From positions 62,001 to 126,000 of the forward strand of contig NZ_JAKWJO010000004.1 of the NCBI RefSeq assembly GCF_022760995.1: DNA of 64,000 bases. Reading direction: 5' to 3'. Positions 48,595 to 56,494 of the stretch are shown piece after piece. The first letter of the stretch is position 1; the number at the start of each line of letters is the position of its first letter. This DNA comes from Dyella sedimenti. GTDB taxonomy: Bacteria; Pseudomonadota; Gammaproteobacteria; Xanthomonadales; Rhodanobacteraceae. The notes beneath the pieces are model-generated. The model had not been told where the DNA came from. It saw only the letters and a program-made list of their open reading frames with translations, and made no database searches. A program made the translations under genes and the position numbers.

Positions 48595-49689
48595 TCAGCA
48601 TCCGCCCGCGACGCAGCGCAGGCCCGCCGCCTTGCCCACGGCGCGGCGCGCACGCACGGCGTCGGCCAGGCGATCGAGCACGCCGACCGACGTGTTCCAG
48701 TCGATGCAACCGTCGGTGATGCTCTGGCCGTAGCGTAGCGGCTGGCCTGGCTGAAGATCCTGCCGCCCGCCGACCAGGTGACTCTCCACCATCACGCCAA
48801 CGATGCGCTGCTCGCCGCCGGCCAGCTGGCCGGCGATGTCGTCGATCACCTTCGGCTGGTTCTCCGGCTGCTTGCCGCTGTTGGCGTGGCTGGCGTCGAT
48901 CATCACGCGCCCCGCGAGGCCTCCCTGCGCGATCGCCGCGCAGGCGGCCTCGACGCTGGCCGCGTCGTAGTTGGGCGCCTTGCCGCCGCGCAGGATCACG
49001 TGGCAGTCCTCGTTGCCGGTGGTGGCTGCGATGGCGGTGCGGCCGTCCTTGGTGACAGCCATGAAGTGATGCGGCTGCGAGGCTGCCTGCACCGCATCGA
49101 CAGCGATCTTCACGTTGCCGTCGGTACCGTTCTTGAAACCTACCGGGCAGGACAGCCCCGAGGCCAGCTCGCGGTGCACCTGGCTTTCGGTGGTGCGTGC
49201 GCCGATCGCGCCCCACGCCACCAGGTCGGCGATGTATTGCGGCGTGATCATGTCCAGGAATTCGCAACCGGCCGGCACGCCCAGCTCATTGATGTCGCGC
49301 AGCAGGCCGCGCGCCAGGCGCAGGCCCTTGTCGATGCGGAAGCTGCCATCGAGGTCGGGATCGTTGATCAGCCCCTTCCAGCCCACCGTGGTGCGCGGCT
49401 TCTCGAAATACACGCGCATCACGATCTCCAGCTCGTCCGCATGTCGGCGGCGCTGCTCGGCGAGCCGCGCGGCGTAGTCCAGCGCGGCGGCGGTGTCGTG
49501 GATCGAGCAGGGCCCGATCACCACCGCCAGCCGGTCGTCATGGCCGGCGAGGATGCGGTGCAGGGCCTGGCGCGAGCTGGCCACGGTATGCGCCGCGCGT
49601 ACGCTCGGCGCGCACTCGCGCATGACCTCGGCGGGCGTGCTGAGCGGGGTGATGGCACGGATGCGCAGGTCGTCGGTGGAAGGATTCAC
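48595..49689 (-). CDS. 3-deoxy-7-phosphoheptulonate (DAHP) synthase, type I
   Basis: First step of aromatic amino acid synthesis: PEP + erythrose 4-phosphate to DAHP. It is 364 aa from GTG 49689 after AGGAG. VIGPCSIHDTAAALDYA, KPRTTVGWKGLINDPDLDGSF, SCPVGFKNGTDG, DASHANSGKQPENQ and DWNTSVGVLDRL match AroF/G/H. The isozyme (Phe-, Tyr- or Trp-sensitive) cannot be assigned by eye. Expression is evidently controlled by the leader-peptide attenuator just upstream. Confidence 0.96.
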   Translation of the reverse strand: MNPSTDDLRIRAITPLSTPAEVMRECAPSVRAAHTVASSRQALHRILAGHDDRLAVVIGPCSIHDTAAALDYAARLAEQRRRHADELEIVMRVYFEKPRTTVGWKGLINDPDLDGSFRIDKGLRLARGLLRDINELGVPAGCEFLDMITPQYIADLVAWGAIGARTTESQVHRELASGLSCPVGFKNGTDGNVKIAVDAVQAASQPHHFMAVTKDGRTAIAATTGNEDCHVILRGGKAPNYDAASVEAACAAIAQGGLAGRVMIDASHANSGKQPENQPKVIDDIAGQLAGGEQRIVGVMVESHLVGGRQDLQPGQPLRYGQSITDGCIDWNTSVGVLDRLADAVRARRAVGKAAGLRCVAGGC

Positions 49690-49730
49690 GGTGGGGCTCC
49701 TGGGGTGGGGGTTTCCACTCGCGGCCCAAG

Positions 49731-49761
49731 AAAAAGGCCGCCAGTGGTGGCTGGCGGCCTT
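49731..49761 (-). terminator. Attenuator terminator of the DAHP synthase gene
   Basis: Minus strand: 11-bp stem AAGGCCGCCAG/CTGGCGGCCTT (segments 3 and 4), loop CCACCA, then TTTTTCTT. Segment 3 (49750-49757) can instead pair with segment 2 GCTGGCGG in the leader (49807-49814). Confidence 0.88.
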
Positions 49762-49783
49762 GTGGGATCTGGTGTCGTGTCTT

Positions 49784-49867
49784 TCAGGACAAGCGCGACC
49801 CACCCTCCGCCAGCGGCATCGGATAGCCGTAAAACCAAAAGTAATAGCTGGCGGCGTGGAAGGTCAT
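49784..49867 (-). CDS. Aromatic-rich leader peptide of the DAHP synthase attenuator
   Basis: 27-codon open frame, starting ATG ACC TTC CAC GCC GCC and containing the run SYYFWFYGY (codons 7-15), that is five Tyr or Phe and a Trp within seven codons, then PMPLAEGG and a stop at 49784. GCCGCCAGC in codons 5-7 (49847-49855, segment 1) can pair with segment 2 (49807-49814, codons 18-21). Ribosome stalling on the aromatic codons would free segment 2 to hold segment 3 and prevent termination. The usual Shine-Dalgarno is absent; the predicted transcript starts almost at the ATG, so translation may be leaderless. Confidence 0.88.
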   Translation of the reverse strand: MTFHAASYYFWFYGYPMPLAEGGSRLS

Positions 49868-49875
49868 GACGGCTA

Positions 49876-49904
49876 GGAATAGCACAGGCTTCCCGCTCGC
49901 GCAA
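49876..49904 (-). promoter_or_regulatory. Promoter of the DAHP synthase transcript
   Basis: Minus strand: TTGCGC (49899-49904), 17-bp spacer, extended -10 TGC-TATTCC (49876-49881). Start predicted near 49869, within a few bases of the leader-peptide ATG. Confidence 0.5.
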
Positions 49905-49940
49905 AGGATGCATTTGAAACCAAGCGCTACACTCGTCTCC

Positions 49941-50882
49941 ATGCGCACGCCATGGAACCTGCTGGCCCTGCCCGCCCGCGAACCAATCCGCCGCTGGGTA
50001 CTCGGCGCCTTCCCGCGTGGCGGCGGCGGCCATGTGGACTACGACCAGCCGCTGGGCGATCCCGGCCTGTTCGGTCCGCGCAGCGCCACCTGGCGCGTGC
50101 ACGCCGACTTTCCCGGCATGCTGGCCGGCGGCCTCGCCGCGCTGATGCTGCAGACGCTGCATCCGCTGGCGCTGGCCGGGGTGTGGGACCACTCCAACTT
50201 CCGCGAGGACCTGGTCGGCCGCCTGCGCCGCACCACTTCGTTCGTCAGCGGCACCACCTATGCGCCGCTCGGCCAGGCGCAGGCGTTGATCGAGCGGGTC
50301 AGGCAAATCCACGCGCAGGTGCGCGGCACCACCGAGGACGGGCGCCCCTATGCCGCCGACGATCCGCACCTGCTGACCTGGGTGCACGTCACCGAGGCCT
50401 ACAGCTTCCTGCAGGGCTACCGGCGCTACAGCCATATCGCGCTGCCTGCCGGCGCGGCGGACCGCTACTACGACGAGGTGCGCCGCGTGGCCGAGGCGCT
50501 GGGCGCGCGCGAGGTACCTTCGTCGGAAGCGCAAATCCACGCCTATTTCCGCGCGATGCGCACGGAACTGGCCTTCAGCGGGCGCTCGCGCACCGTGCTG
50601 GAAGTGCTTTCGCGGGTGCGCCTGCCGGTGCCCGCCGCCGGCCTGTCGCGCGACGTGTTCCTGCGGGCCGGCGCGGCGCTGCTGCCGGACTGGGCCGACG
50701 CCCTGCTGCAGCGCTCGCCATTGCAGCGCGCGCAAGCCCGGCTGGCGGCCCGCGCGCTGTGGTCGGTGGCGCCGGTGTTCCGCCAGGCCCTGCACGATGG
50801 CATCGCTAGCCGCGCCTGCGCGCGCGTCGGCGTGGATCCCGGCACGCTGCAGCATTGGCACGTCTCGGGCGCCAGGCCTTGA
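49941..50882 (+). CDS. DUF2236 / oxygenase MpaB-family protein
   Basis: 313 aa from ATG 49941 (MRTPWNLLALPAREPIRRW). GDPGLFGPRSATWRVHADFPGMLAGGLAALMLQTLHPLALAGVWDHS is typical of DUF2236, and His residues in HPLALAG, DHSNF, TWVHVTEAYSF and YSHIAL fit the haem-binding pattern of latex-clearing protein/MpaB relatives. Function unknown; oxygenase activity is inferred from distant homologues only. Divergent from the aro leader, with TACACT (49928-49933) as a possible -10. Confidence 0.85.
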   Translation: MRTPWNLLALPAREPIRRWVLGAFPRGGGGHVDYDQPLGDPGLFGPRSATWRVHADFPGMLAGGLAALMLQTLHPLALAGVWDHSNFREDLVGRLRRTTSFVSGTTYAPLGQAQALIERVRQIHAQVRGTTEDGRPYAADDPHLLTWVHVTEAYSFLQGYRRYSHIALPAGAADRYYDEVRRVAEALGAREVPSSEAQIHAYFRAMRTELAFSGRSRTVLEVLSRVRLPVPAAGLSRDVFLRAGAALLPDWADALLQRSPLQRAQARLAARALWSVAPVFRQALHDGIASRACARVGVDPGTLQHWHVSGARP

Positions 50883-50954
50883 ACCTAGCTGCGTCCGATT
50901 GACACGCCGCGCCGATTCGCTAACGTCGCCAAACCGGACTGCCAGGGGGCCACG

Positions 50955-52826
50955 GTGGCGACGCTCATTCCATCCCGCAACAGCTGCCTGCCGCGCATGA
51001 CCAGCGGCGAGAAACGCCTGTCGGAACGGCTGGAGCAGAAGCTGGAGGACGACTACCTGCTGTGGTATGACGTGGCCATCGGCCCCAAGCAGCGCCGTCC
51101 CGACTTCATCGTGTTCCACCCGCGCCGCGGCCTCCTGGTGCTGGAGGTGAAGGACTGGAAGCCCGGCACCATCCAGCAGGCCGACCGCACCTTGTTCACC
51201 CTGCTCACCGGCAGCAGCAGCGTGAAGGAGCACAATCCGCTGATGCAGGCGCGCGACTGCGCCAGCGAGGTCTACAAGGTGCTGGCGCAGGATCCCGCGC
51301 TGCGCCACCCGCCCGGCCATGTCTACGAGGGCAAGCTTCTGATGCCGTGGGGCTACGGCGTGGTGCTGTCCAACATCAGCCGCAAGCAGTTCGAGGCGGG
51401 CCAGTTGGAAGCGGTGATCCCCGCGCACCTGGTGATCTGCCAGGACGAGATGTACGAGTCGGTGGAACCGGAGGCCTTCCAGGAACGCCTGTGGGCGATG
51501 TTTCCGCAGGTATTCCCCACCGCGCTCACGTTGCCGCAGATCGACCGCGTGCGCTGGCACCTGTTCCCGGAGATCCGCGTGGAGCCCGGCGACGGCCAGT
51601 TCGGCCTGTTCGGCGCGGGCGAACACAGCGGCGCCACCAAGGTGGCGATCCCCGAGCTGATCAAGGTGATGGACGCGCAGCAGGAACTGCTGGCGCGCTC
51701 GCTGGGCGACGAGCACCGCATCATCCACGGCGTGGCCGGCTCGGGCAAGACGATGATCCTGGGCTTCCGCGCCATGCACCTGGCGCGTGCGCTGTCCAAG
51801 CCGATCCTGGTGCTGTGCTACAACAAGACGCTCGCCGCGCGGCTGGAACAGCTGATGGGCGAACGCGGGCTCAGCGACAAGGTGCAGGTCTACAACTTCC
51901 ACAAGTGGTGCCGCAGCATGCTCACGGCCTACCACGTGCCGCTGCCGCCGAACGGCCCCCATTTCGCCGAGGAACTGCCGCCGGCGGTGATCGCCGGCGT
52001 GGACCGCGGGCAGATCCCGCGCTTCCAGTACGGCGCCGTGCTGATCGACGAGGGCCACGACTTCGAGCCGGAGTGGTACCGGCTGATCGTGCAGATGATC
52101 GATCCGAACACCAATTCGCTGTTGGTGCTGTACGACGATGCGCAGAACATCTACGGCCAGGCCAACCGCAAGAAGCTCAGCTGGAAGAGCCTGGGCGTGC
52201 AGGCGCAGGGCCGCACCACCATCCTCAAGCTCAACTACCGCAATACGCTGGAGATCCTCGCGGTGGCGCGCGGCTTCGCCAACGAGCTGCTGCTGGAGCG
52301 CGGCGACGACGAGGACGGCGTGCCGCTGGTCGCGCCCGAGAGCGCGGGCCGGCGCGGCGCCCTGCCCGAGCTGATCCGGGTGGAGCGCCAGGAGGACCAG
52401 TTGCCGGCGATCATCCAGCGCCTGCGCGACGAGCAGGCGCTGGGACGGCCGCTGTCGGACATGGCGGTGATCTACCGCAACAGCTGGGAGGGCGAGAAGT
52501 TGCACGAGGCGTTGCAACGCGCCGGCCTGCCCAGCCGGCTCGCCGAGGGCAACGGCAAGAGCGCGCTGTTCGTAGTGGAGGACACGGTGAAGCTGGTCAC
52601 CATGCATTCCAGCAAGGGCCTGGAGTTTCCGCTGGTGATCATCCCTGGGCTGGGCTCGCTGCCCAAACCCGGCAAGGACGAGGCCGAGGAGGCGCGCCTG
52701 CTGTACGTGGCGATGACCCGCGCCACCGAGCGCCTGGTGATGATCCACCACGAGGATTCCATCTTCAGCCAGCGCATCCGCCACTCGATCAACGAGGTAC
52801 AGGGCCAGCTGGCCACCGTGGCGTAA
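50955..52826 (+). CDS. NERD-domain UvrD-like helicase
   Basis: 623 aa from GTG 50955 (GGGGG upstream). An N-terminal NERD nuclease-like domain has RRPDFIVFHPRRGLLVLEVKDW (D...EVK, near residue 55). The SF1 helicase core follows: Walker A GVAGSGKTMIL (near 263), motif II VLIDEGHDF (near 362), motif III YDDAQNIYG, UvrD-C motifs MHSSKGLEFPLVII and LLYVAMTRATERL. Domain pair is coherent and all ATPase motifs intact. Likely DNA repair or nucleic-acid processing; defence roles are known for some NERD proteins, but neighbours are housekeeping. Confidence 0.92.
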   Translation: MATLIPSRNSCLPRMTSGEKRLSERLEQKLEDDYLLWYDVAIGPKQRRPDFIVFHPRRGLLVLEVKDWKPGTIQQADRTLFTLLTGSSSVKEHNPLMQARDCASEVYKVLAQDPALRHPPGHVYEGKLLMPWGYGVVLSNISRKQFEAGQLEAVIPAHLVICQDEMYESVEPEAFQERLWAMFPQVFPTALTLPQIDRVRWHLFPEIRVEPGDGQFGLFGAGEHSGATKVAIPELIKVMDAQQELLARSLGDEHRIIHGVAGSGKTMILGFRAMHLARALSKPILVLCYNKTLAARLEQLMGERGLSDKVQVYNFHKWCRSMLTAYHVPLPPNGPHFAEELPPAVIAGVDRGQIPRFQYGAVLIDEGHDFEPEWYRLIVQMIDPNTNSLLVLYDDAQNIYGQANRKKLSWKSLGVQAQGRTTILKLNYRNTLEILAVARGFANELLLERGDDEDGVPLVAPESAGRRGALPELIRVERQEDQLPAIIQRLRDEQALGRPLSDMAVIYRNSWEGEKLHEALQRAGLPSRLAEGNGKSALFVVEDTVKLVTMHSSKGLEFPLVIIPGLGSLPKPGKDEAEEARLLYVAMTRATERLVMIHHEDSIFSQRIRHSINEVQGQLATVA

Positions 52827-53008
52827 GCGGCAGGCCGGCACCCGCGCTGAACGCCGGCTGCGCGCCGGTATTGCTGGCCGCCGGCCTGCCCTCTACGCTT
52901 GGGACGGCGGCCAGGGGTGCGATGCCACACATCCGGTCGCCGCATCCTTGACGGCTCCTTCGCACCGAGCGCTGTCTGATCGGGCTGTCCCCACCGGGAG
53001 CGAACACG

Positions 53009-53740
53009 ATGAAACGGATGTTGTGGTCCCTGCTGCTGGCCTTTGGCGTGGTCACGGCCAGTCAGGCGCAGGTCGCCAATGGCGTGATTACTTCCTACGT
53101 CGATCTCTATGCGGGTCCCGACGTGGGCTATCCCACCATCGCGCAGCTGCCCGCCGGCACCAGCGTCGCCATCCAAGGTTGCCTGGAAGGCTGGACCTGG
53201 TGCGACGTGATCACGCTGGGCATGCGCGGCTGGGTGGCCGGCACCTACGTGCAATACACCTACCAGAACCAGCCGGTGATCGTGGCCGACTACGGCCCGC
53301 GCATCGGCATCCCGATCGTCACCTTCTCGATCGGCGCCTATTGGGGCGCCTACTACAGCAACCGGCCCTTCTACCGGAACCGCAACTACTGGTACAGCCG
53401 TCCCTATACGCCGCGGCCGCCGCCGCGCCCGCCGGGTTACCGGCCCGGCTTCCGGCCGCCCGCGCCGGGGCACCGCCCGCCCTCGGGCCCGGCCCACCGA
53501 CCGCCGCCGAACCAGGGGCATCGCCCCCCGCCGAACCAGGGCCATCGCCCGCCACAGGGCGCACGGCCACCGCAAGGCGGTCACCCGCCGCAAGGCGCGC
53601 GGCCGCCGCAAGGCAACCATCCGCCGCAAGGCGCGCGGCCACCGCAGGGCAACCGACCGCCGCAAGGCGGCCATCCGCCGGGCCACCAGGGCGGCCAGCG
53701 CCCGTCCCATCCACCCAGCCATGGCGACAACGGGCACTGA
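53009..53740 (+). CDS. Secreted SH3-domain protein with long Pro/Gln/His-rich tail
   Basis: 243 aa. Signal peptide MKRMLWSLLLAFGVVTASQAQ, then a bacterial SH3 domain (about 24-80: SYVDLYAGPDVGYPTIAQLPAGTSVAI, with GCLEGWTWCDV containing two Cys). Then a Tyr/Asn-rich stretch (YYSNRPFYRNRNYWY) and from about residue 131 a tail of RPPQG/HPPQG/HRPPPNQG repeats encoded by tandem imperfect DNA repeats (about 53500-53700). SH3b domains often bind cell-wall peptides. Role unknown. The last base of the gene starts the next repeat element. Confidence 0.85.
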   Translation: MKRMLWSLLLAFGVVTASQAQVANGVITSYVDLYAGPDVGYPTIAQLPAGTSVAIQGCLEGWTWCDVITLGMRGWVAGTYVQYTYQNQPVIVADYGPRIGIPIVTFSIGAYWGAYYSNRPFYRNRNYWYSRPYTPRPPPRPPGYRPGFRPPAPGHRPPSGPAHRPPPNQGHRPPPNQGHRPPQGARPPQGGHPPQGARPPQGNHPPQGARPPQGNRPPQGGHPPGHQGGQRPSHPPSHGDNGH

Positions 53741-54007
53741 GAGCCTGTTTATGATCTCCGCGTGGCCCGCGCCGGGAGCTGTTTGCGCGCAGGACAAGGA
53801 AGAGCGAGGGAGTGTACGTCCGTACACGACCGAGCGATGACGCTGGCCTGGGGGCAAACAGACCCGGCCCGGAGGGTTGAGCCGGTGTGCCCACCAGGAA
53901 GCCGCGCGCGGCTCGACCTGACGGCCAGTCGGGCGCTTCGCCACGCACGACTCCCTGGCGGGCACACCGACTCAACGCGGGCTACGTGGAGATCATAAAC
54001 AGGCTCT
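53740..54007. mobile_element. MITE-like 268-bp multi-branched inverted-repeat element
   Basis: Ends: 32-bp inverted repeats (53740-53771 and 53976-54007), 30 of 32 matching, AGAGCCTGTTTATGATCTCC outermost. Inside are two arms: 53772-53867 (CCGGG/CCCGG, CTGTTTGC/GCAAACAG, apical GTGTACG/CGTACAC) and 53876-53976 (23-bp arms, 21 matching, starting GTTGAG). No credible coding frame. A short relative lies at 29721-29773. No target-site duplication is obvious. It fills the 275-bp gap between convergent genes. Confidence 0.75.
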
Positions 54008-54015
54008 GAGCCGAT

Positions 54016-54468
54016 TCATGCCCGCGACGGCCAGGGCCACCAGCCACGGCCGTCTCGGGCATACCGGTCCGCCGCCCGCTCGAAGCGATTACGTTCGCTG
54101 ATCCCGCCGCACAGCGCGTACAGGGGCAGGAACAACGGGCCGAGCAGCATGTACTGGTAGACGTGGGCGCGCTCATGGTCGGCCAGTGAGATGCATGGCT
54201 CGACGGCGCGTCCGGCGCGATGCGCATAGGTCAGGCTGGGCACGTCCAGCGTCTCCCCGGTATGCAGGATAACGTTGCCCAGGGTGAGCGCGCCGCCCGG
54301 CCCTGGCCAGGGCATGCGGCGGAACGCCAGCGCCCGTTCCCGTGGACGCCATTGCGGACGCGCACCCCAGGCCATGCCGGCCAGTCCCGCCAGCAGGCCG
54401 AGCAGGCTATTGGGCAGGGTCCAGCAGGCGCCAGCCAGCAAGGCTGTATGCAAGGGCCTGGGATGCAT
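54016..54468 (-). CDS. Membrane protein with HERAH motif, unknown function
   Basis: 150 aa from ATG 54468 (MHPRPLHTALLAG). One or two hydrophobic segments (about 7-35 and 113-130). LADHERAHVYQYMLLGPLFLPLYALCGG contains an H-E-x-x-H zinc-protease-like motif (HERAH) followed by a GPLF-P-Y pattern found in a family of short uncharacterised membrane proteins. NRFERAADRYARDG might give a third ligand. It lies 25 bp downstream of selO and is likely co-transcribed. Confidence 0.72.
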   Translation of the reverse strand: MHPRPLHTALLAGACWTLPNSLLGLLAGLAGMAWGARPQWRPRERALAFRRMPWPGPGGALTLGNVILHTGETLDVPSLTYAHRAGRAVEPCISLADHERAHVYQYMLLGPLFLPLYALCGGISERNRFERAADRYARDGRGWWPWPSRA

Positions 54469-54493
54469 ATGTCCGTTCGCGGGCGCGAGGACT

Positions 54494-56053
54494 TCAGGAA
54501 CTGCACGACAGCATGGAGCAGCCCGCCTTGTGCACGGCCCAGGCCGGGCGCTTTTGCGCATAACGCTCGTTGCCGGGCTGGTCGTCGTAGGGACGACGCA
54601 TCACCTCCAGCAATTCGGCGATGCCCTCGTCATCGCCCTGCATGGCGCGGTCGATCGCCTGCTGGGCGAGATAGTTGCGCAGCACATAGCGCGGGTTGGC
54701 GGCGTTCATGCGGGCACGGCGCTCGTCGTCGGACAACGGGTCGTCCGCCAGGCGCGCGGCATAGCGCGACAGCCACGCGGTGAAGGCGGGTGCCGAGGAT
54801 GCGTACCTGGCGTCGTCATAGAACGCCTCCCGCAGCGGTTCCAGCGAGGGATGCCTCCGGTCCACGTCGGCGAGCGCGCGGAAGAACAGCGTCATGTCCA
54901 CTTCCGCCTCGGCGAGCAGGGCGTACAGGTCGCGCGCGAGGACCGTGTCGCCGTCGCGGCACTCGGCAAGGCCCAACTTGGCGGCCACGTTGCAGCGGTC
55001 CGCCTCGGCATAGGTGGCCGCGTAGTGGTCCAGGCCGGCTTGCAGCGGCCCGGTGCCGGAGAACAGCGGCGCCAGCGCCATGGCGAGCCGGCTCAGGTTC
55101 CACCAGGCCACGTTGGGCTGCTGGCCGAAGCGGTAGCGGCGGCGTCCCGCATCGGTGGTGTTCGGCGTCCAGTCCGGATCGAAGTTGTCGATCCATCCAT
55201 AGGGGCCATAGTCGATGGTGAGCCCGAGGATGGACATGTTGTCGGTGTTCATCACGCCATGCACGAAACCCACCCGCATCCAGTGCGCCACCATCCACGC
55301 CGTGCGCTCGCACACCTGGGCGAACCACGCCGCATACAGCGCCTCGCCCTCGCCGCGCAGTTCGGGAAAATCGCGCGCGATGGTGTAGTCGGCCAACTGG
55401 CGCAACAGGCCGATGTCGCCGCGCGCGGCGGGCAGCTCGAAGTTGCCGAAGCGGATGAACGAAGGCGCCACGCGACATACGATGGCACCTGGTTCGTCCT
55501 GCGGATGGCCGTCGTAGAACATATCGCGCACCACCGTGTCGCCGGTGGCGACCAGGCACAGCGCGCGCGTGGTCGCCACGCCGAGATGGTGCATGGCTTC
55601 GCTACACAGGAACTCGCGCACGGATGAACGCAGCACCGCACGCCCGTCCGCGCCGCGCGAGTATGGCGTGCGTCCCGCGCCCTTGAGCTGCAATTCCCAG
55701 CGCCGCCCCGCGCCATCGATGGCCTCGCCCAGCGAGATGGCCCGCCCGTCGCCCAGTTGGTCGGCCCATACGCCGAACTGGTGGCCGCCGTAGTTGGCGG
55801 CATAGGGCTGCATGCCATCCAGCAGCACATTGCCGCCGAACACCTGCGCGAACACCGGGCTGGCGATGTCGGCTTCCTCCAGGCCCAGGGTCCGCGCCAT
55901 CTCGCGGGACCAGGCGATCACGCGCGGCGCCGCCACGGGCGTCGGTTGCACGCGGGAATAGAGGGCGCCCAGCACCTGCCGTTGCCGGCTGCTTTCCTCC
56001 GGGTCGCCAGGCAGTTCCCGTACAAACGTGTTGTCGAATCGCAGATGGCGCAT
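54494..56053 (-). CDS. selO: Protein adenylyltransferase SelO (YdiU)
   Basis: AMPylates proteins during oxidative stress. It is 519 aa. Pseudokinase fold: [81 protein letters not shown]. The final residues contain CSMLSCSS: the Cys-containing tail replaces the selenocysteine of eukaryotic SelO and can form the regulatory disulphide. ATG 56053 is the family start; 24 extra residues upstream are rejected. Confidence 0.95.
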   Translation of the reverse strand: MRHLRFDNTFVRELPGDPEESSRQRQVLGALYSRVQPTPVAAPRVIAWSREMARTLGLEEADIASPVFAQVFGGNVLLDGMQPYAANYGGHQFGVWADQLGDGRAISLGEAIDGAGRRWELQLKGAGRTPYSRGADGRAVLRSSVREFLCSEAMHHLGVATTRALCLVATGDTVVRDMFYDGHPQDEPGAIVCRVAPSFIRFGNFELPAARGDIGLLRQLADYTIARDFPELRGEGEALYAAWFAQVCERTAWMVAHWMRVGFVHGVMNTDNMSILGLTIDYGPYGWIDNFDPDWTPNTTDAGRRRYRFGQQPNVAWWNLSRLAMALAPLFSGTGPLQAGLDHYAATYAEADRCNVAAKLGLAECRDGDTVLARDLYALLAEAEVDMTLFFRALADVDRRHPSLEPLREAFYDDARYASSAPAFTAWLSRYAARLADDPLSDDERRARMNAANPRYVLRNYLAQQAIDRAMQGDDEGIAELLEVMRRPYDDQPGNERYAQKRPAWAVHKAGCSMLSCSS

Positions 56054-56278
56054 CGGTGCTTGATCCCGTCGAACGTGCTTGCCCGCCTGACCTATCCTGC
56101 GCGCTATCCGAGGCGGACGACGCATCGCGGACCAGGTCGTTCATGTTCATGAAAGTGATGACCGGCTTGCGGAAAACTTACGTTGTATTCAGTGCCAATT
56201 GGCATTTGTGCATGATGCGTGAAGCTGGTTAAAGTGCGCGCAACGGCTGCGACAGGGGCAGCCGGGAGAACGCACCAC

Positions 56279-56479
56279 ATGCACATGCTTCTTGCCCGTT
56301 CCGCCATCGAGCGCGGAATGCAGCTGGTAGCAGGGATGCTTGCCGCGAAGAACACGCAGGACGCCCATCAACAGGCCCCCCAGGCGCACGACCGCTTCCA
56401 GCTCGTGTCCTGGCAACCCGGCGCGCACTCGCGCCGGGAAGACGAACTCGCCCGGCGCCGCGAGTCCACCTTCGGTTGA
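56279..56479 (+). CDS. Possible small protein, 66 aa
   Basis: Open frame with the host's GC-rich third positions, start MHMLLARSAIERG about ten bases after GGGAG, C-terminal half charged (REDELARRREST). No recognised domain. It sits in the gap between selO and rsuA, both on the minus strand; the 225 bp before it are locally AT-rich with a 12-bp perfect palindrome TGCCAATTGGCA (56193-56204). Coding status is uncertain. Confidence 0.35.
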   Translation: MHMLLARSAIERGMQLVAGMLAAKNTQDAHQQAPQAHDRFQLVSWQPGAHSRREDELARRRESTFG

Positions 56480-56494
56480 ACCCGGCCCGCGTCG

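Noticed and set aside
50955-52826. Phage defence island around the NERD helicase
   Set aside because: Flanking genes are an aromatic pathway gene, a DUF2236 protein, an SH3 protein and selO; no other defence gene, integrase or composition shift.
49686-52841. 1051-aa minus-strand frame
   Set aside because: Antisense shadow of the DUF2236 and NERD helicase genes.
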